The translations under genes and the position numbers were made by a program. Source: an uncultured Sphingomonadaceae bacterium (GTDB lineage Bacteria > Pseudomonadota > Alphaproteobacteria > Sphingomonadales > Sphingomonadaceae). Taken from it: DNA of 64,000 nt. The DNA lies in NCBI GenBank assembly GCA_947497085.1, contig CANMFE010000003.1:200001-264000 (forward strand). Reading direction: 5' to 3'. Positions within the stretch are counted from its first letter, which is position 1. Each line of letters begins with the position of its first letter. Under the pieces are notes generated by a model. The model saw only the letters and a list, made by a program, of their open reading frames with translations, ran no database searches and was not told where the DNA came from. Below, piece after piece: positions 16,435 through 23,874 of the stretch.

Positions 16435-16466
16435 CCGCACCGGCCAGGGGAGGGAAACCGGTGCGG
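16435..16466 (+). terminator. Hairpin after the plus-strand gene, possible terminator
   Basis: Nine-pair inverted repeat CCGCACCGG / CCGGTGCGG, four bases past the stop codon. It is not followed by a run of T, so intrinsic termination is doubtful; it may be an mRNA-end stabilising hairpin. Confidence 0.4.
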
Positions 16467-16499
16467 ACGTTCGTCATTCCCGCAAGGGGAAACGGTCGT

Positions 16500-16812
16500 G
16501 GTTTTGATTCTGTTTGACCTCACGACTTCGCTGAGTCTTTTTGACCTCACGGTTAGTTCGCTGCGCGAACACCTCCGGCGGGGCGGCCTGACCGGCCGGC
16601 GCGCAGTCGCGCTTGCGAACAGCTGGTCGCCGTTCGGACTTTCGCCATACGGAACGTCTCGTGATGCCGCGACAATATGATTGCTGGCTTTTGACACTAT
16701 TTCGCAGCTGCGATCAGCAGCAAGGCAAGCGCGACTGCGCGCCCGGCCTTATTGGCCGAACCCCATCGGAGCTGAATGCGAAGCATTCTAGCGTGAGATA
16801 AAAAGACTCAGC
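16500..16812. repeat. MITE-like element with inverted ends, copy 1 of the GTA repeat family
   Basis: Fills the 407-base gap between the secreted-protein gene and the capsid stop codon. The left end carries the family in one orientation (GTTTGACCTCACG, hairpin GTTCGCTGCGCGAAC, GGCGCGCAGTCGCGCTTGCG, then GCCGTTCGGACTT) and the right end the same family reversed (GCGCGACTGCGCGCCCGGCC, TTATTGGCCG, ATGCGAAGCAT, AAAAAGACTCAG). The two ends are therefore inverted copies, each a string of short hairpins, around a unique middle. I see no gene inside; the ORFs that cross it are artefacts of the repeat. Confidence 0.75.
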
Positions 16813-16837
16813 ACCTCGCCGTGAAATCAAACAAGAA

Positions 16838-18085
16838 TCACACCGCGCTAAACTGCATTAGCTTGATCGCTTCGCTGTTCATCACCTGTCCGCCGACGCG
16901 CTTGGTCGCGTAGAAATGCACGAACGGCTTATTGGTGAACGGATCGCGCAGGATGCTGGTCGCAGAGCGCTCCGCGATCAAATAACCGGCACGGAAATTG
17001 CCGAATGCGATCGACAGCGAATCCGCCGCAATATCGGGCATGTCTTCGGCCTCGACCACCGGATAGCCCAGCAATGTGCCCGGCGTGCCGCTCGCCAGTG
17101 AAGGCTGCCACAAAAACGCGCCATCGCTCGTCTTGAACTTGCGGATACGCGCCAATGTCGCGCTGTTCATCACGAACGCCGCGCCCTGGCGGTAGGATGA
17201 CTTGAGCGAATGGACGAGGTCGATCAGCCGGTCTTCGGCCAGCGCGTCAAAATCGCCCGCTGCGCCCGACGGCACATATTGCAATGTGCCAAATGCACGC
17301 ACGCCGTCCACTTCGTCACTTACCGTTTCATTCAGGAAACCGCGCGGCTGATCCACGCCGCTACCGCTGACAAACGCCGCGCCTTCCGCGCGCGCGAATT
17401 CCTCGGCAATTTCGGAGGCCAGCCAGCTTTCGACATCGAACGCCGCGTCATCCAGCATCGCCTGCGATGCCGCCGGGTTCGCGTAAAGCTCACCGGAAGG
17501 CGGTGCGATTTCGGCAAAATCGGGCGTATCGGTTTCGGGCCTACCTGCTGTTTCCGAAACCCAGCCAGACGGCGTACCGCCGGTGGTGACCAGCTTGCGA
17601 TAACCCGCGCTGCCCGTCTGCACGACATTGGCCAGCGCGCGGATCGGTGAGATTTCCGCCAGTGTCTTGCCAATCACGGCATCGATTTCACGCGGCACGG
17701 CATAGCCGCCATCGCTGGCGATAGCGCCGCTCACACTCTTCAGCTCGGTCTCGCGGCCGCTGCGCAGATAGCCATCGACAAACGACTTGGTTTCGGGTGA
17801 TTTGTCCGCCACGCTATTACCGCCAGCCAGCGCGGGCCGCGCCGCCGCCGTGGCGATTTTCGTCATGGTCGATTTAATGGTTTCATTATCACTCTTGAGC
17901 GCGCTGACATCGGCTTTCACTTCAGTCACATCACCTTCGAGCGTATCGAGCCTCTGCGCATGCGCCTGAGCGCTCAAAAGCACGTCGAACGACGCCTCCA
18001 TCGGATCGCGCGGCGATGCGGCAATGTCGGCCATATCGGCCTTGGTCTCGACAGGGATATCACAAGGATTTGAGAGATTTTCCAT
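16838..18085 (-). CDS. Major capsid protein (RcGTA gp5-like, HK97 fold)
   Basis: Start at MENLSNPCDIPVETKADM (AAAGGA upstream) rather than an in-frame ATG 48 bases earlier. The 415-residue protein has the HK97 arrangement: an N-terminal coiled-coil scaffolding domain to about residue 95 (AQRLDTLEGDVTEVKADVSAL), likely removed by the protease, then the mature domain with SDGGYAVPREIDAVIGKTL, SPIRALANVV, GTPSGWVSETAGRPE and FAEIAPPSGELYANPAASQ, ending in FYATKRVGGQVMNSEAIKLM. In RcGTA-type clusters it follows the protease directly; here 1.1 kb of foreign, AT-richer DNA separates them. Confidence 0.96.
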   Translation of the reverse strand: MENLSNPCDIPVETKADMADIAASPRDPMEASFDVLLSAQAHAQRLDTLEGDVTEVKADVSALKSDNETIKSTMTKIATAAARPALAGGNSVADKSPETKSFVDGYLRSGRETELKSVSGAIASDGGYAVPREIDAVIGKTLAEISPIRALANVVQTGSAGYRKLVTTGGTPSGWVSETAGRPETDTPDFAEIAPPSGELYANPAASQAMLDDAAFDVESWLASEIAEEFARAEGAAFVSGSGVDQPRGFLNETVSDEVDGVRAFGTLQYVPSGAAGDFDALAEDRLIDLVHSLKSSYRQGAAFVMNSATLARIRKFKTSDGAFLWQPSLASGTPGTLLGYPVVEAEDMPDIAADSLSIAFGNFRAGYLIAERSATSILRDPFTNKPFVHFYATKRVGGQVMNSEAIKLMQFSAV

Positions 18086-18130
18086 AGGGGGTTTTTCCTT
18101 TTCGGGTTTGGGTTGGGGGGATTTTGGACA

Positions 18131-18164
18131 CAAAAAAGCCCGCGATCCGAAAGGATGCGGGCTT
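18131..18164 (-). terminator. Strong intrinsic terminator downstream of the toxin-antitoxin pair
   Basis: On the minus strand AAGCCCGCATCC pairs with GGATCGCGGGCTT (one bulged base) around TTTC, followed by TTTTTG. It lies 20 bases past the toxin stop codon and 46 bases before the capsid start, so it should end transcription of the toxin-antitoxin pair and also any read-through from the upstream GTA genes. Confidence 0.88.
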
Positions 18165-18184
18165 AAATTGCGATATTTACGTAA

Positions 18185-18670
18185 CTAGCTTTTATCGATG
18201 TAGTCTTGAAGAGTGTTGATAACCTCCTTGAGCTGGGACGGCATTGGAACCCCTTCATTCCTCTCTGAAAAGCGTGAGAAAACCGCCTTTGTAATCGACA
18301 TCATGAGAACAATTATTCCACCAATTGAAATGCCAAGAATCGTTGTAAACGCTGTTGGATCATTTCTAACTTCATCAAAGTCATGATCGAATAATAAACA
18401 CACGATAGTTATTGCCAATGCAAATATGATCAGGCCAGCAGCGCATAACACATGCTTTCGTGATCGTGTATTTTGCTTGATCTCTTCTGTTGCCGCATCA
18501 ACAAATTCTTGAGATTTTACATTAAACTCATTAACTTGACCAAGATCTGCAATTAAAAGATCTACCTTATCGAGACGTTTTTTAAGAGTTTCGTCTAAGG
18601 GCTTTTCAGCCTCTCCCTCCGCTTTTTCAGCATCTCGTTTAATATCTTGAATGTCAGCTTTTTTCGCCAA
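18185..18670 (-). CDS. Two-helix membrane protein, putative Panacea-type toxin (PanT)
   Basis: A 161-residue protein with a TTG start two bases after the antitoxin stop; an in-frame stop just upstream and no ATG before the second membrane helix make TTG the only reasonable start. Residues 1-70 are highly charged and helical (RDAEKAEGEAEKPLDETLKK), then a membrane helix (about 76-96, CAAGLIIFALAITIVCLLF) and a second (about 108-130, TTILGISIGGIIVLMMSITK), and a polar C-terminal tail. Panacea antitoxins are known to pair with many toxin folds, including membrane-damaging ones, and the order antitoxin-toxin with tight spacing fits. No sequence family recognised; toxicity is an inference. AT-rich compared with the flanking GTA genes. 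Confidence 0.6.
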   Translation of the reverse strand: MAKKADIQDIKRDAEKAEGEAEKPLDETLKKRLDKVDLLIADLGQVNEFNVKSQEFVDAATEEIKQNTRSRKHVLCAAGLIIFALAITIVCLLFDHDFDEVRNDPTAFTTILGISIGGIIVLMMSITKAVFSRFSERNEGVPMPSQLKEVINTLQDYIDKS

Positions 18671-18672
18671 TT

Positions 18673-19143
18673 TTACGCCTGACTTAGGTCAAGAAAATGT
18701 TTTTTGATCAAAGTATTATTGATAGGTTTGAATTTTCCTATACCTCCTTGATAAACTTCAGACCAAGGAGTCCCGTTTTCATGCGTTCTTTCCGACAACT
18801 CAAATGCATGCAATTTTCCATATGCATCAACAACTTGTTCAATAATTGATTTTTCAGTATCATCCAAGGAGGCTGTGTAGTCACTGCCCGAAAAAGGATG
18901 CATAGCTGTACGGTCAATTGGCATAGAACCTGAACCACGAAACTCATTATAAATTGCAGGATATACTGGCCCGTGTTGCCAAGCTTGTGGCAGCTCGTTC
19001 ACGAGGGGCTTATCAGTAATAGCCAATGTCCAACCATGTGCAATATATACAAGCTTTATCAACTGCATGATTGTTAAGTTCATGCCTTTGGATCGTGCTA
19101 CATTGAGCACCTGATTAGCAATAGCTAATGGTTCATGTGACAT
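18673..19143 (-). CDS. Panacea (SocA-like) domain antitoxin
   Basis: A 156-residue Panacea/SocA-like protein. Signatures: MNLTIMQLIKLVYIAHGWTL (the conserved helix seen as mkLqKLlYyaqgw in the family), PLVNELPQAWQHGPVYPAIYNEF, and the C-terminal FELSERTHENGTPWSEVY. These proteins act as antitoxins that neutralise unrelated toxins; Caulobacter SocA is the founding case, where it works as a ClpXP adaptor for toxin SocB. First gene of a two-gene unit inserted between protease and capsid. Preceded by AAGGAAAGG and a 10-bp palindrome. Composition is clearly AT-richer than the cluster around it, a sign of transfer. Confidence 0.88.
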   Translation of the reverse strand: MSHEPLAIANQVLNVARSKGMNLTIMQLIKLVYIAHGWTLAITDKPLVNELPQAWQHGPVYPAIYNEFRGSGSMPIDRTAMHPFSGSDYTASLDDTEKSIIEQVVDAYGKLHAFELSERTHENGTPWSEVYQGGIGKFKPINNTLIKKHFLDLSQA

Positions 19144-19175
19144 TGGGCGGGGGCCTTTCCTTGATACTAATATAG

Positions 19176-19185
19176 GGTCTAGACC
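19176..19185. promoter_or_regulatory. Palindrome upstream of the antitoxin, candidate operator
   Basis: Perfect 10-bp palindrome GGTCTAGACC, 33 bases upstream of the antitoxin ATG in a short AT-rich gap. Autoregulation by antitoxin binding is common in such modules, but nothing else supports this site. Confidence 0.3.
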
Positions 19186-19198
19186 AATTTTCGTCCAG

Positions 19199-19621
19199 TC
19201 ATGAATGAATATTCTTGTAATTCAATGGAATACTCGTCACTAAATGCACTCTTGCCAGCGGCATCATCGGGGTGTGGACCAGGCTGACTTCAACCAGTTC
19301 GACTTCGGCGAGTTCGCGTGGGGCCGTGCCGTGCGCCTGCCGCACGCGGTAGCCGAAGCTGAGGCCGCGTGTACCGCGTGCCAGCATCCTTGCCGCTTCG
19401 CTGCCTGCCGCCATTTCGCCAATGATGCGCAGGCCGCGCCGGTCTTCGCGGGCGTAGGTCACATGGCCGACCGCCTGATCGGGCCGGTGTTGCCAATATA
19501 TCGGCAGCTTTCCGCCTGAATGTTCCAGCGAGCGTGCAAATGCGCCAGGGCGGATAATGTCACCGCCCCGGTCGATCCGGTCAAATATCGCGGCATAGCC
19601 TGCAAAACGGATAGCGCTCAC
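19199..19621 (-). CDS. Prohead protease (RcGTA gp4-like, HK97 S78 family)
   Basis: Starts with GTG at 19621, overlapping the gp3.5 stop (GTGA); upstream in-frame codons are shadow of gp3.5. The 140-residue protein shows the S78 protease pattern: IRFAGYAAIFDRIDRGGDIIRPGAF, LPIYWQHRPDQAVGHV with the catalytic His, TRGLSFGYRV with the catalytic Ser, and ELVEVSLVHTPMMPLARV. The normal domain ends around ARVHLV; the last dozen residues (TSIPLNYKNIHS) are AT-rich in coding and probably belong to the inserted toxin-antitoxin segment, which would thus have replaced the original C-terminus without removing catalytic residues. Confidence 0.92.
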   Translation of the reverse strand: MSAIRFAGYAAIFDRIDRGGDIIRPGAFARSLEHSGGKLPIYWQHRPDQAVGHVTYAREDRRGLRIIGEMAAGSEAARMLARGTRGLSFGYRVRQAHGTAPRELAEVELVEVSLVHTPMMPLARVHLVTSIPLNYKNIHS

Positions 19622-19926
19622 CCGATCAGGTCCGCAAGGCCAAGCCGGTAGGCAATGCCGATCAGCAGCAGCGCCAGCGTGCCGCGCACCGCCCAGGTGA
19701 CGGCCGCTTTCCACGCGCTCGCCTTGGCATCACGCCAGGCCTGCAGCAGCTCGCGAATCTCCGCCAGGTCATCCTGCGCGGTTTCATCCGACAGGTGCAA
19801 CCTCTCCAGCACACGGCCCGCGCCCAGGTCGCTGGCTTCCTCCACAATCGCGCGCAGTGTCACAAGATCACTGCCCTCACTCTGCGCCTGCGCCATCAGG
19901 CGGGCGAGCATATCTTCATTGTTCAT
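19618..19926 (-). CDS. DUF6127-like membrane protein (gp3.5 position)
   Basis: Start at MNNEDMLARLMAQAQSEGSDL with AAGGA seven bases upstream; an upstream in-frame start falls inside a repeat. A 102-residue protein with amphipathic N-terminal helices (VTLRAIVEEASDLGAGRVLERLHL, and a second helical segment) and one C-terminal membrane helix (TLALLLIGIAYRLGLADLIG). It occupies the RcGTA orf3.5 slot between portal and protease. The role is unknown; a membrane-anchoring role in assembly is conceivable. Its Shine-Dalgarno lies immediately next to the repeat that fills the gap toward the portal. Confidence 0.75.
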   Translation of the reverse strand: MNNEDMLARLMAQAQSEGSDLVTLRAIVEEASDLGAGRVLERLHLSDETAQDDLAEIRELLQAWRDAKASAWKAAVTWAVRGTLALLLIGIAYRLGLADLIG

Positions 19927-19936
19927 GGATTTTTCC

Positions 19937-20225
19937 TTTTTTGATTTCACGGCGAGATGCTTCGCATCCGCCTCCAAATGGGTTCGGCCCAATAAGGGCC
20001 GGCGGCCGGTCGGCCCCTTTATTAAGATTTTGGGCGGTGCTGCTAGACGCAGCACCGATCAGCGCCAAACGACCACAATGATTTTACTTCAGTAAATTGA
20101 GACCTTGCTGATGGCGGAAGTCCGAACGGCGGCCAGCCGTTCGCAAGCGCGACTGCGCGCCGGGCCTTATTGGCCCGCCCCATCGGAGGGTGTCGCGCAG
20201 CGACTACCCGCGAGATCAAACAGAC
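19937..20225. repeat. MITE-like element with inverted ends, copy 2 of the GTA repeat family
   Basis: Occupies the gap between portal and gp3.5. Left end: TTTTTTGATTTCACGGCGAG, hairpin GATGCTTCGCATC, CCTCCAAATGGGTTCGGCCC, AATAAGGGCC. Right end (reversed): GTCCGAACGGC, GCAAGCGCGACTGCGCGCC, GGGCCTTATTGGCCC, CATCGGAGG, then GAGATCAAACAGACTC. The right end contains the portal stop codon itself (20216-20218) and the left end abuts the gp3.5 ribosome-binding site, so both neighbouring genes have been fused to the element's edges. A 16-base hairpin (GGTGCTGC / GCAGCACC) lies in the unique middle. Confidence 0.75.
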
Positions 20226-21373
20226 TCTATCCCCAGCATCTTCCGCTTTTCCTCGTCACTCAAAAACTCCGCCGCGCTCACCTGCTTCCACAGCCGCTCG
20301 CGGTCTTCGGCGAGCGCGGTAATCTTATCGAGATCAACCGACAGCGCCGCATCCGGCCACCAGCCGCGCATGCCTTCCGCCAGCGCATCCAGTATCTTAC
20401 CCGCCAGCGGCAGCAGCGTGAGCCGCCACAAAGCGCGATTTGCCTCGCGGTAATTGGCGTAGCTATTGTCTCCGGGCAGACCGAGCAGCATAGGCGGCAC
20501 GCCAAATGCCAGCGCAATGTCCCGCGCCGCTGCGGCTTTCAGCGCCACAAAATCCATGTCAGCGGGTGACAGGCTGATCGGCTGCCATTTCAGGCCGCCT
20601 TCCAGCACCATCGGCCGCCCGGCATTGCGCGCGCCGCTGAACGTTGCGGCCAGTTCGGAACGCAGCCGGTCAAACTGTTCGCCTGACAGCGGCATGCCGC
20701 CCTCGCCCGCATCGTGCACCAAAGCGCCCGATGGCCGCGCCGCATTGTCCAGTAGCGCCGTGTTCCAGCGTGCGGCGGCATTATGCGCCGCCACCGCGCC
20801 CGCCGCCGCGCCCAGACAGCCCAGGCCATAATGGTCATCCGACGGGTGAAAGCCCTTGATATGAATGACCTGCGGGTATCCATCCGGCGTTTCCGCATCG
20901 AACCGCGTGCGGCTTTCCCCGGCGCGATATGTGTATGCGGCGGGCCAGCCCTGCGCATCAGCCTCCACCGATACCCGGTCAGGACGCAGCGCATAAAGCT
21001 CTGCCGGTGTGCCGTCGCTGCCGCGTGCGACCTGCACATAGGCATTGCCGTGCAACAACAGATGCGCCGCAATAGTCTCGAGCAGCGGCTGCCCCGCACT
21101 GGTCGCCTGGACCAGCGCCAGCATGCGGTCATCCGAAACGGACAGCGGCGCGCCCGCAATCCCCTCCGCCACAATCCGCACGGCGCGCTGCGCCACCGGA
21201 TTACGCTCATAGGCAGCTTGAACATCGCGCGCATATAAAAAGGGCGCTTCATCACCGGATGAAACGCCCTCGGCATAAGTGGGTATCACGCCCGCACCGC
21301 CCCCATATCGGGACAAAGCCGGACGCCCGCCCCCGCCCTTGAATGCGAGGGACAGCGATTTGAAAAGGTTCAT
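20216..21373 (-). CDS. Portal protein (RcGTA gp3-like)
   Basis: Start at MNLFKSLSLAFKGGGG with AAGGA nine bases upstream. The 385-residue HK97-type portal forms the DNA gate at one capsid vertex. Characteristic stretches: FLYARDVQAAYERNPVAQRAVRIVAEGI, HGNAYVQVARGSDGTPAELYALRPDRVSVE, FHPSDDHYGLGCLGAAAGAVAAHNAAARWN, LSPADMDFVALKAAAARDIALAFGVPPMLLG, and NYREANRALWRLTLLPLAGKILDAL. The C-terminal residues GIESV and the stop codon are contributed by the edge of the adjoining repeat, so the extreme C-terminus may differ from relatives. Confidence 0.96.
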   Translation of the reverse strand: MNLFKSLSLAFKGGGGRPALSRYGGGAGVIPTYAEGVSSGDEAPFLYARDVQAAYERNPVAQRAVRIVAEGIAGAPLSVSDDRMLALVQATSAGQPLLETIAAHLLLHGNAYVQVARGSDGTPAELYALRPDRVSVEADAQGWPAAYTYRAGESRTRFDAETPDGYPQVIHIKGFHPSDDHYGLGCLGAAAGAVAAHNAAARWNTALLDNAARPSGALVHDAGEGGMPLSGEQFDRLRSELAATFSGARNAGRPMVLEGGLKWQPISLSPADMDFVALKAAAARDIALAFGVPPMLLGLPGDNSYANYREANRALWRLTLLPLAGKILDALAEGMRGWWPDAALSVDLDKITALAEDRERLWKQVSAAEFLSDEEKRKMLGIESV

Positions 21374-21395
21374 AGGTTGAGTTCCTTGTTTTTTA

Positions 21396-21550
21396 ACGTC
21401 ACCCCAGCGAAGGCTGGGGTCCAGATAAGGATGCAATCAAATAGCAGGTCTTACAAATTCTTGTGCCGTGTCAATGAGAGGCTGCGCCATTGTTGCGGCT
21501 TTCCCTTCATACGAAAAGGCATCTGGATTCCAGCCTTCGCTGGAATGACG
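21396..21550. repeat. Composite palindromic repeat, first of a tandem pair
   Basis: About 155 bp. Left end is the hairpin GTCACCCCAGCGAAGGCTGG (21399 onward) followed by GGTCCAGAT; right end is ATCTGGATTCCAGCCTTCGC then TGGAATGAC, the same unit reversed. The arrangement (hairpin, unique core, inverted hairpin) is MITE-like. Together with its neighbour it fills the 381-base gap between terminase and portal; no gene seen there. Confidence 0.75.
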
Positions 21551-21579
21551 AATGCACTTCAAACTCGTGCGGCTTTTTC

Positions 21580-21735
21580 ATGTCACCCCAGCGCAGGCTG
21601 GGGTCCAGATAAGGGTGCGTGTCGACTGCAAGGGCTGATGTATAATCAAAGCCTGTCAAAGAATTGGCCAGCCAAAGCAGCAAACCTTTCGCCATATGAG
21701 AAGGCATCTGGATTCCAGCCTTCGCTGGAATGACG
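21580..21735. repeat. Composite palindromic repeat, second of a tandem pair
   Basis: About 156 bp, built like the element 30 bases away: left hairpin GTCACCCCAGCGCAGGCTGG then GGTCCAGATAAGG, right end GGCATCTGGATTCCAGCCTT then CGCTGGAATGACGG. The cores share short patches (for example ATACGAAAAGGC versus ATATGAGAAGGC), which points to tandem insertion or duplication followed by drift. Confidence 0.75.
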
Positions 21736-21754
21736 GATACCGAAACAGTAACGC

Positions 21755-23119
21755 TCACCCCACCCACACCCGTGGCTCCACCCGCCTTTCCAGCATCAAT
21801 TCTGTCAGCGCCCAGACCAGTGCATCGGCCCTGTCCGGCGACCGGCCCGGACCCATATAATTGCCGCCTGCCATCAATCCGCACATCTCGTCCTCGAGCT
21901 TGCCAAAATGGCCCGCATGGAAGACGCGGCCCGCCTCGTACAATGCCGCCACCGGCTCGGCGCGGGCGGATTTGCCGCGGCGGGCATGGACCAGCCTTAC
22001 CGGCAGGTTCGCATCCGCCGCCTGCAAAACGCTCTTCACCATGTCGCCGCCCTGGTTCGCCTCGGCGACCACGCGGTCGGCTTTGAGCGCGTCATAAACA
22101 CGCGCAACCGCCCCCGCCCAGACATGCGGGCGCGCGCCATCCACACTGGCATCGGCCAGCACATGCGCGCAGCCATCTGCCAATAAACCTGCGGCGATAA
22201 TGCCGCAGCTATCGCCATGGCTGCTCGCGGGCGGATCGACCGCAATCACGATGCGGGTATAATCTTCTCCCGCACCCTTCACCCGGCACCGTTCGATCAA
22301 ACTGCGGTTCCACAAGGCGCCTTCCACATCGGTCAGCAATTCGCCATGCAGTTCCTGCCGCCCCAGTTGCCCCGCGCCATATTGCGCGGTCATCATGTCG
22401 ATAAACCCGCCGGCAAGATGCGTGGCATTGGCCCAGGTGGTGCCGCGTGTAATCACCAATGCGCCGCCATCTTTATCCATATTCACCAGTCGCTGCACCA
22501 GCGATACGGGCCTGGGCGTGGTGGTGGCCAGCACCTGCGGCCGTGTCCCGGCGCGCAGGCCCATTTGCAGATTGTCCCATGCCGCCTCCGCCCGGGTCGA
22601 AACCCCCATCGGCGCATGGTCCCATTTGCCAATCTCGTCACACCAGCCATGGCTGTGCTCACCGCCGCGCAGGCTATCGGGTTCCGCCGCCGAATAGAGC
22701 GTGGCGCGCGCACCGCTGGCCCAGCGCAGCCGCCGCAAGGAAGGTTCATAGAGCGGCCGCTCCGCCTCGGGCGTGACCGCGAGTATCCCCGCTGCGCCTT
22801 CCACCATCACGCTGCGCGCCTCATGCATGTTCGCCGCGACCAGCGCGATCCGGGCATTGCCATCACGCGCGGCAATGTCGCGCACCCATTCGGCGCCGCT
22901 GCGCGTCTTGCCAAAACCGCGCCCCGCCATAATCATCCATATGCGCCAGTCCCCCGGCGGTACCTGCTGTTCGTCGCGGCCCCATGTCGCCCAGCTGAAA
23001 TACAGGTCGCGCACCTCATCTTCCGGCAATGTGTCCAGATAGGCCTTTACCCGCGCCGGATCCTTGCCCGCCAGACGTTCACCGATTGATGGCGCGCCAT
23101 CATATACACCCTGCATCAT
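21755..23119 (-). CDS. Terminase large subunit (RcGTA gp2-like)
   Basis: DNA-packaging ATPase and nuclease, 454 residues. ATPase motifs: Walker A in IMAGRGFGKTRSG (residues 65-72), Walker B with catalytic glutamate in HGWCDEIGKW (Asp161, Glu162), and the coupling motif VLATTTPRPV. Nuclease-domain acids: IVIAVDPPASSHGDSCGI, VVAEANQGG and SPDRADALVWALTELM. It starts with ATG overlapping the small-terminase stop by four bases. Full length and all key residues intact, so packaging capability looks conserved. Confidence 0.97.
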   Translation of the reverse strand: MMQGVYDGAPSIGERLAGKDPARVKAYLDTLPEDEVRDLYFSWATWGRDEQQVPPGDWRIWMIMAGRGFGKTRSGAEWVRDIAARDGNARIALVAANMHEARSVMVEGAAGILAVTPEAERPLYEPSLRRLRWASGARATLYSAAEPDSLRGGEHSHGWCDEIGKWDHAPMGVSTRAEAAWDNLQMGLRAGTRPQVLATTTPRPVSLVQRLVNMDKDGGALVITRGTTWANATHLAGGFIDMMTAQYGAGQLGRQELHGELLTDVEGALWNRSLIERCRVKGAGEDYTRIVIAVDPPASSHGDSCGIIAAGLLADGCAHVLADASVDGARPHVWAGAVARVYDALKADRVVAEANQGGDMVKSVLQAADANLPVRLVHARRGKSARAEPVAALYEAGRVFHAGHFGKLEDEMCGLMAGGNYMGPGRSPDRADALVWALTELMLERRVEPRVWVG

Positions 23120-23874
23120 CCAGATGGCCCGGCATCATGACTGCCGCTGTCCGCGCCCTCCACCAGATCGGGCCGGGTTTCGAGCAGCCGGATACGCATA
23201 TCGGCCAGCCGCCGGTCGAGCCGTGCGCGGATCGAATCCGGCCCGTCCCCGGCCTGTACCTTTGCCTGCGCCGCTGCGGCACGGTTTTCAGACATGCGGT
23301 CCAGCCGTTCCAGCACGCGCAGTGCAAAACCGTCATTATGCACCTTCACTGTCGTCTGCTTGCCCGCGGATACAAATGTTTTGGGCGTTCCGAAACGCGC
23401 CCGCGCCAGCACCTCCATGGACAGCTCTGCATGCAGGTTATCCATCACCTGCTGATATGCCGCCTGAAATGCCGGATCTTTCCGCCGGTGCTTCAGCACA
23501 GTGTTGCATGTCGTGCCTGCATATTCAGCGGACTGCGTGATATTGCACGTCTCTGCCAGTTTGCGCAGGAACTTTTCCTTTTGCGCATCGGAAAACGCGG
23601 TGTGGCATTGTTTCATCAGGACGGCCCGTTCACCGTGACCGCCCGGATTGATAATCTGCGGCACCATTTCGCTTTTCACGCCAAGGGCCGCGTCCCATTG
23701 ATGCGCAAAGTCACTATCTTTTTTGCGGTGATCATAGACGCTGGTCATACCGACACCCGCCGCGCGCGCCGCATATTTCACCACCCGGTGCCGCCGCAGG
23801 TGTTTCAGAAACTGTGTTTTGCGTTTTTTATCAAATAATTTCCTTTGGCTCGATTGTGTATTATTTTTTGCCAT
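23116..23874 (-). CDS. Terminase small subunit (RcGTA gp1-like) with duplicated helix-turn-helix
   Basis: Start at MAKNNTQSSQRKLFDKKRK after AAGGA. The 252-residue protein has two helix-turn-helix-like units: FLKHLRRHRVVKYAARAAGVGMTSVYDHRKKDSDFAHQW (about 24-62) and FLRKLAETCNITQSAEYAGTTCNTVLKHRRKDPAFQAAY (about 103-141), whose parallel endings (HRKKDSDF, HRRKDPAF) reveal duplication. The C-terminal part (residues 190-252) is helical and charged. First gene of the cluster, coupled to the large terminase. This longer form with repeated HTH differs from the short RcGTA gp1; the assignment relies on position and DNA-binding units. Confidence 0.8.
   Translation of the reverse strand: MAKNNTQSSQRKLFDKKRKTQFLKHLRRHRVVKYAARAAGVGMTSVYDHRKKDSDFAHQWDAALGVKSEMVPQIINPGGHGERAVLMKQCHTAFSDAQKEKFLRKLAETCNITQSAEYAGTTCNTVLKHRRKDPAFQAAYQQVMDNLHAELSMEVLARARFGTPKTFVSAGKQTTVKVHNDGFALRVLERLDRMSENRAAAAQAKVQAGDGPDSIRARLDRRLADMRIRLLETRPDLVEGADSGSHDAGPSG

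Noticed and set aside
16372..16697. Frames of about 100 codons on both strands in the gap before the capsid gene
   Set aside because: They run through the inverted-repeat element; the sequence is explained by hairpins, not by coding.
19618..20055. Longer form of gp3.5 with 43 extra N-terminal residues
   Set aside because: The extension is translated repeat (inverted element end); the internal ATG has a proper AAGGA and gives the usual family start.
22217..23089. 290-codon plus-strand frame across the terminase gene
   Set aside because: Antisense to the large terminase, whose motifs are all intact; no start signal and typical shadow composition.
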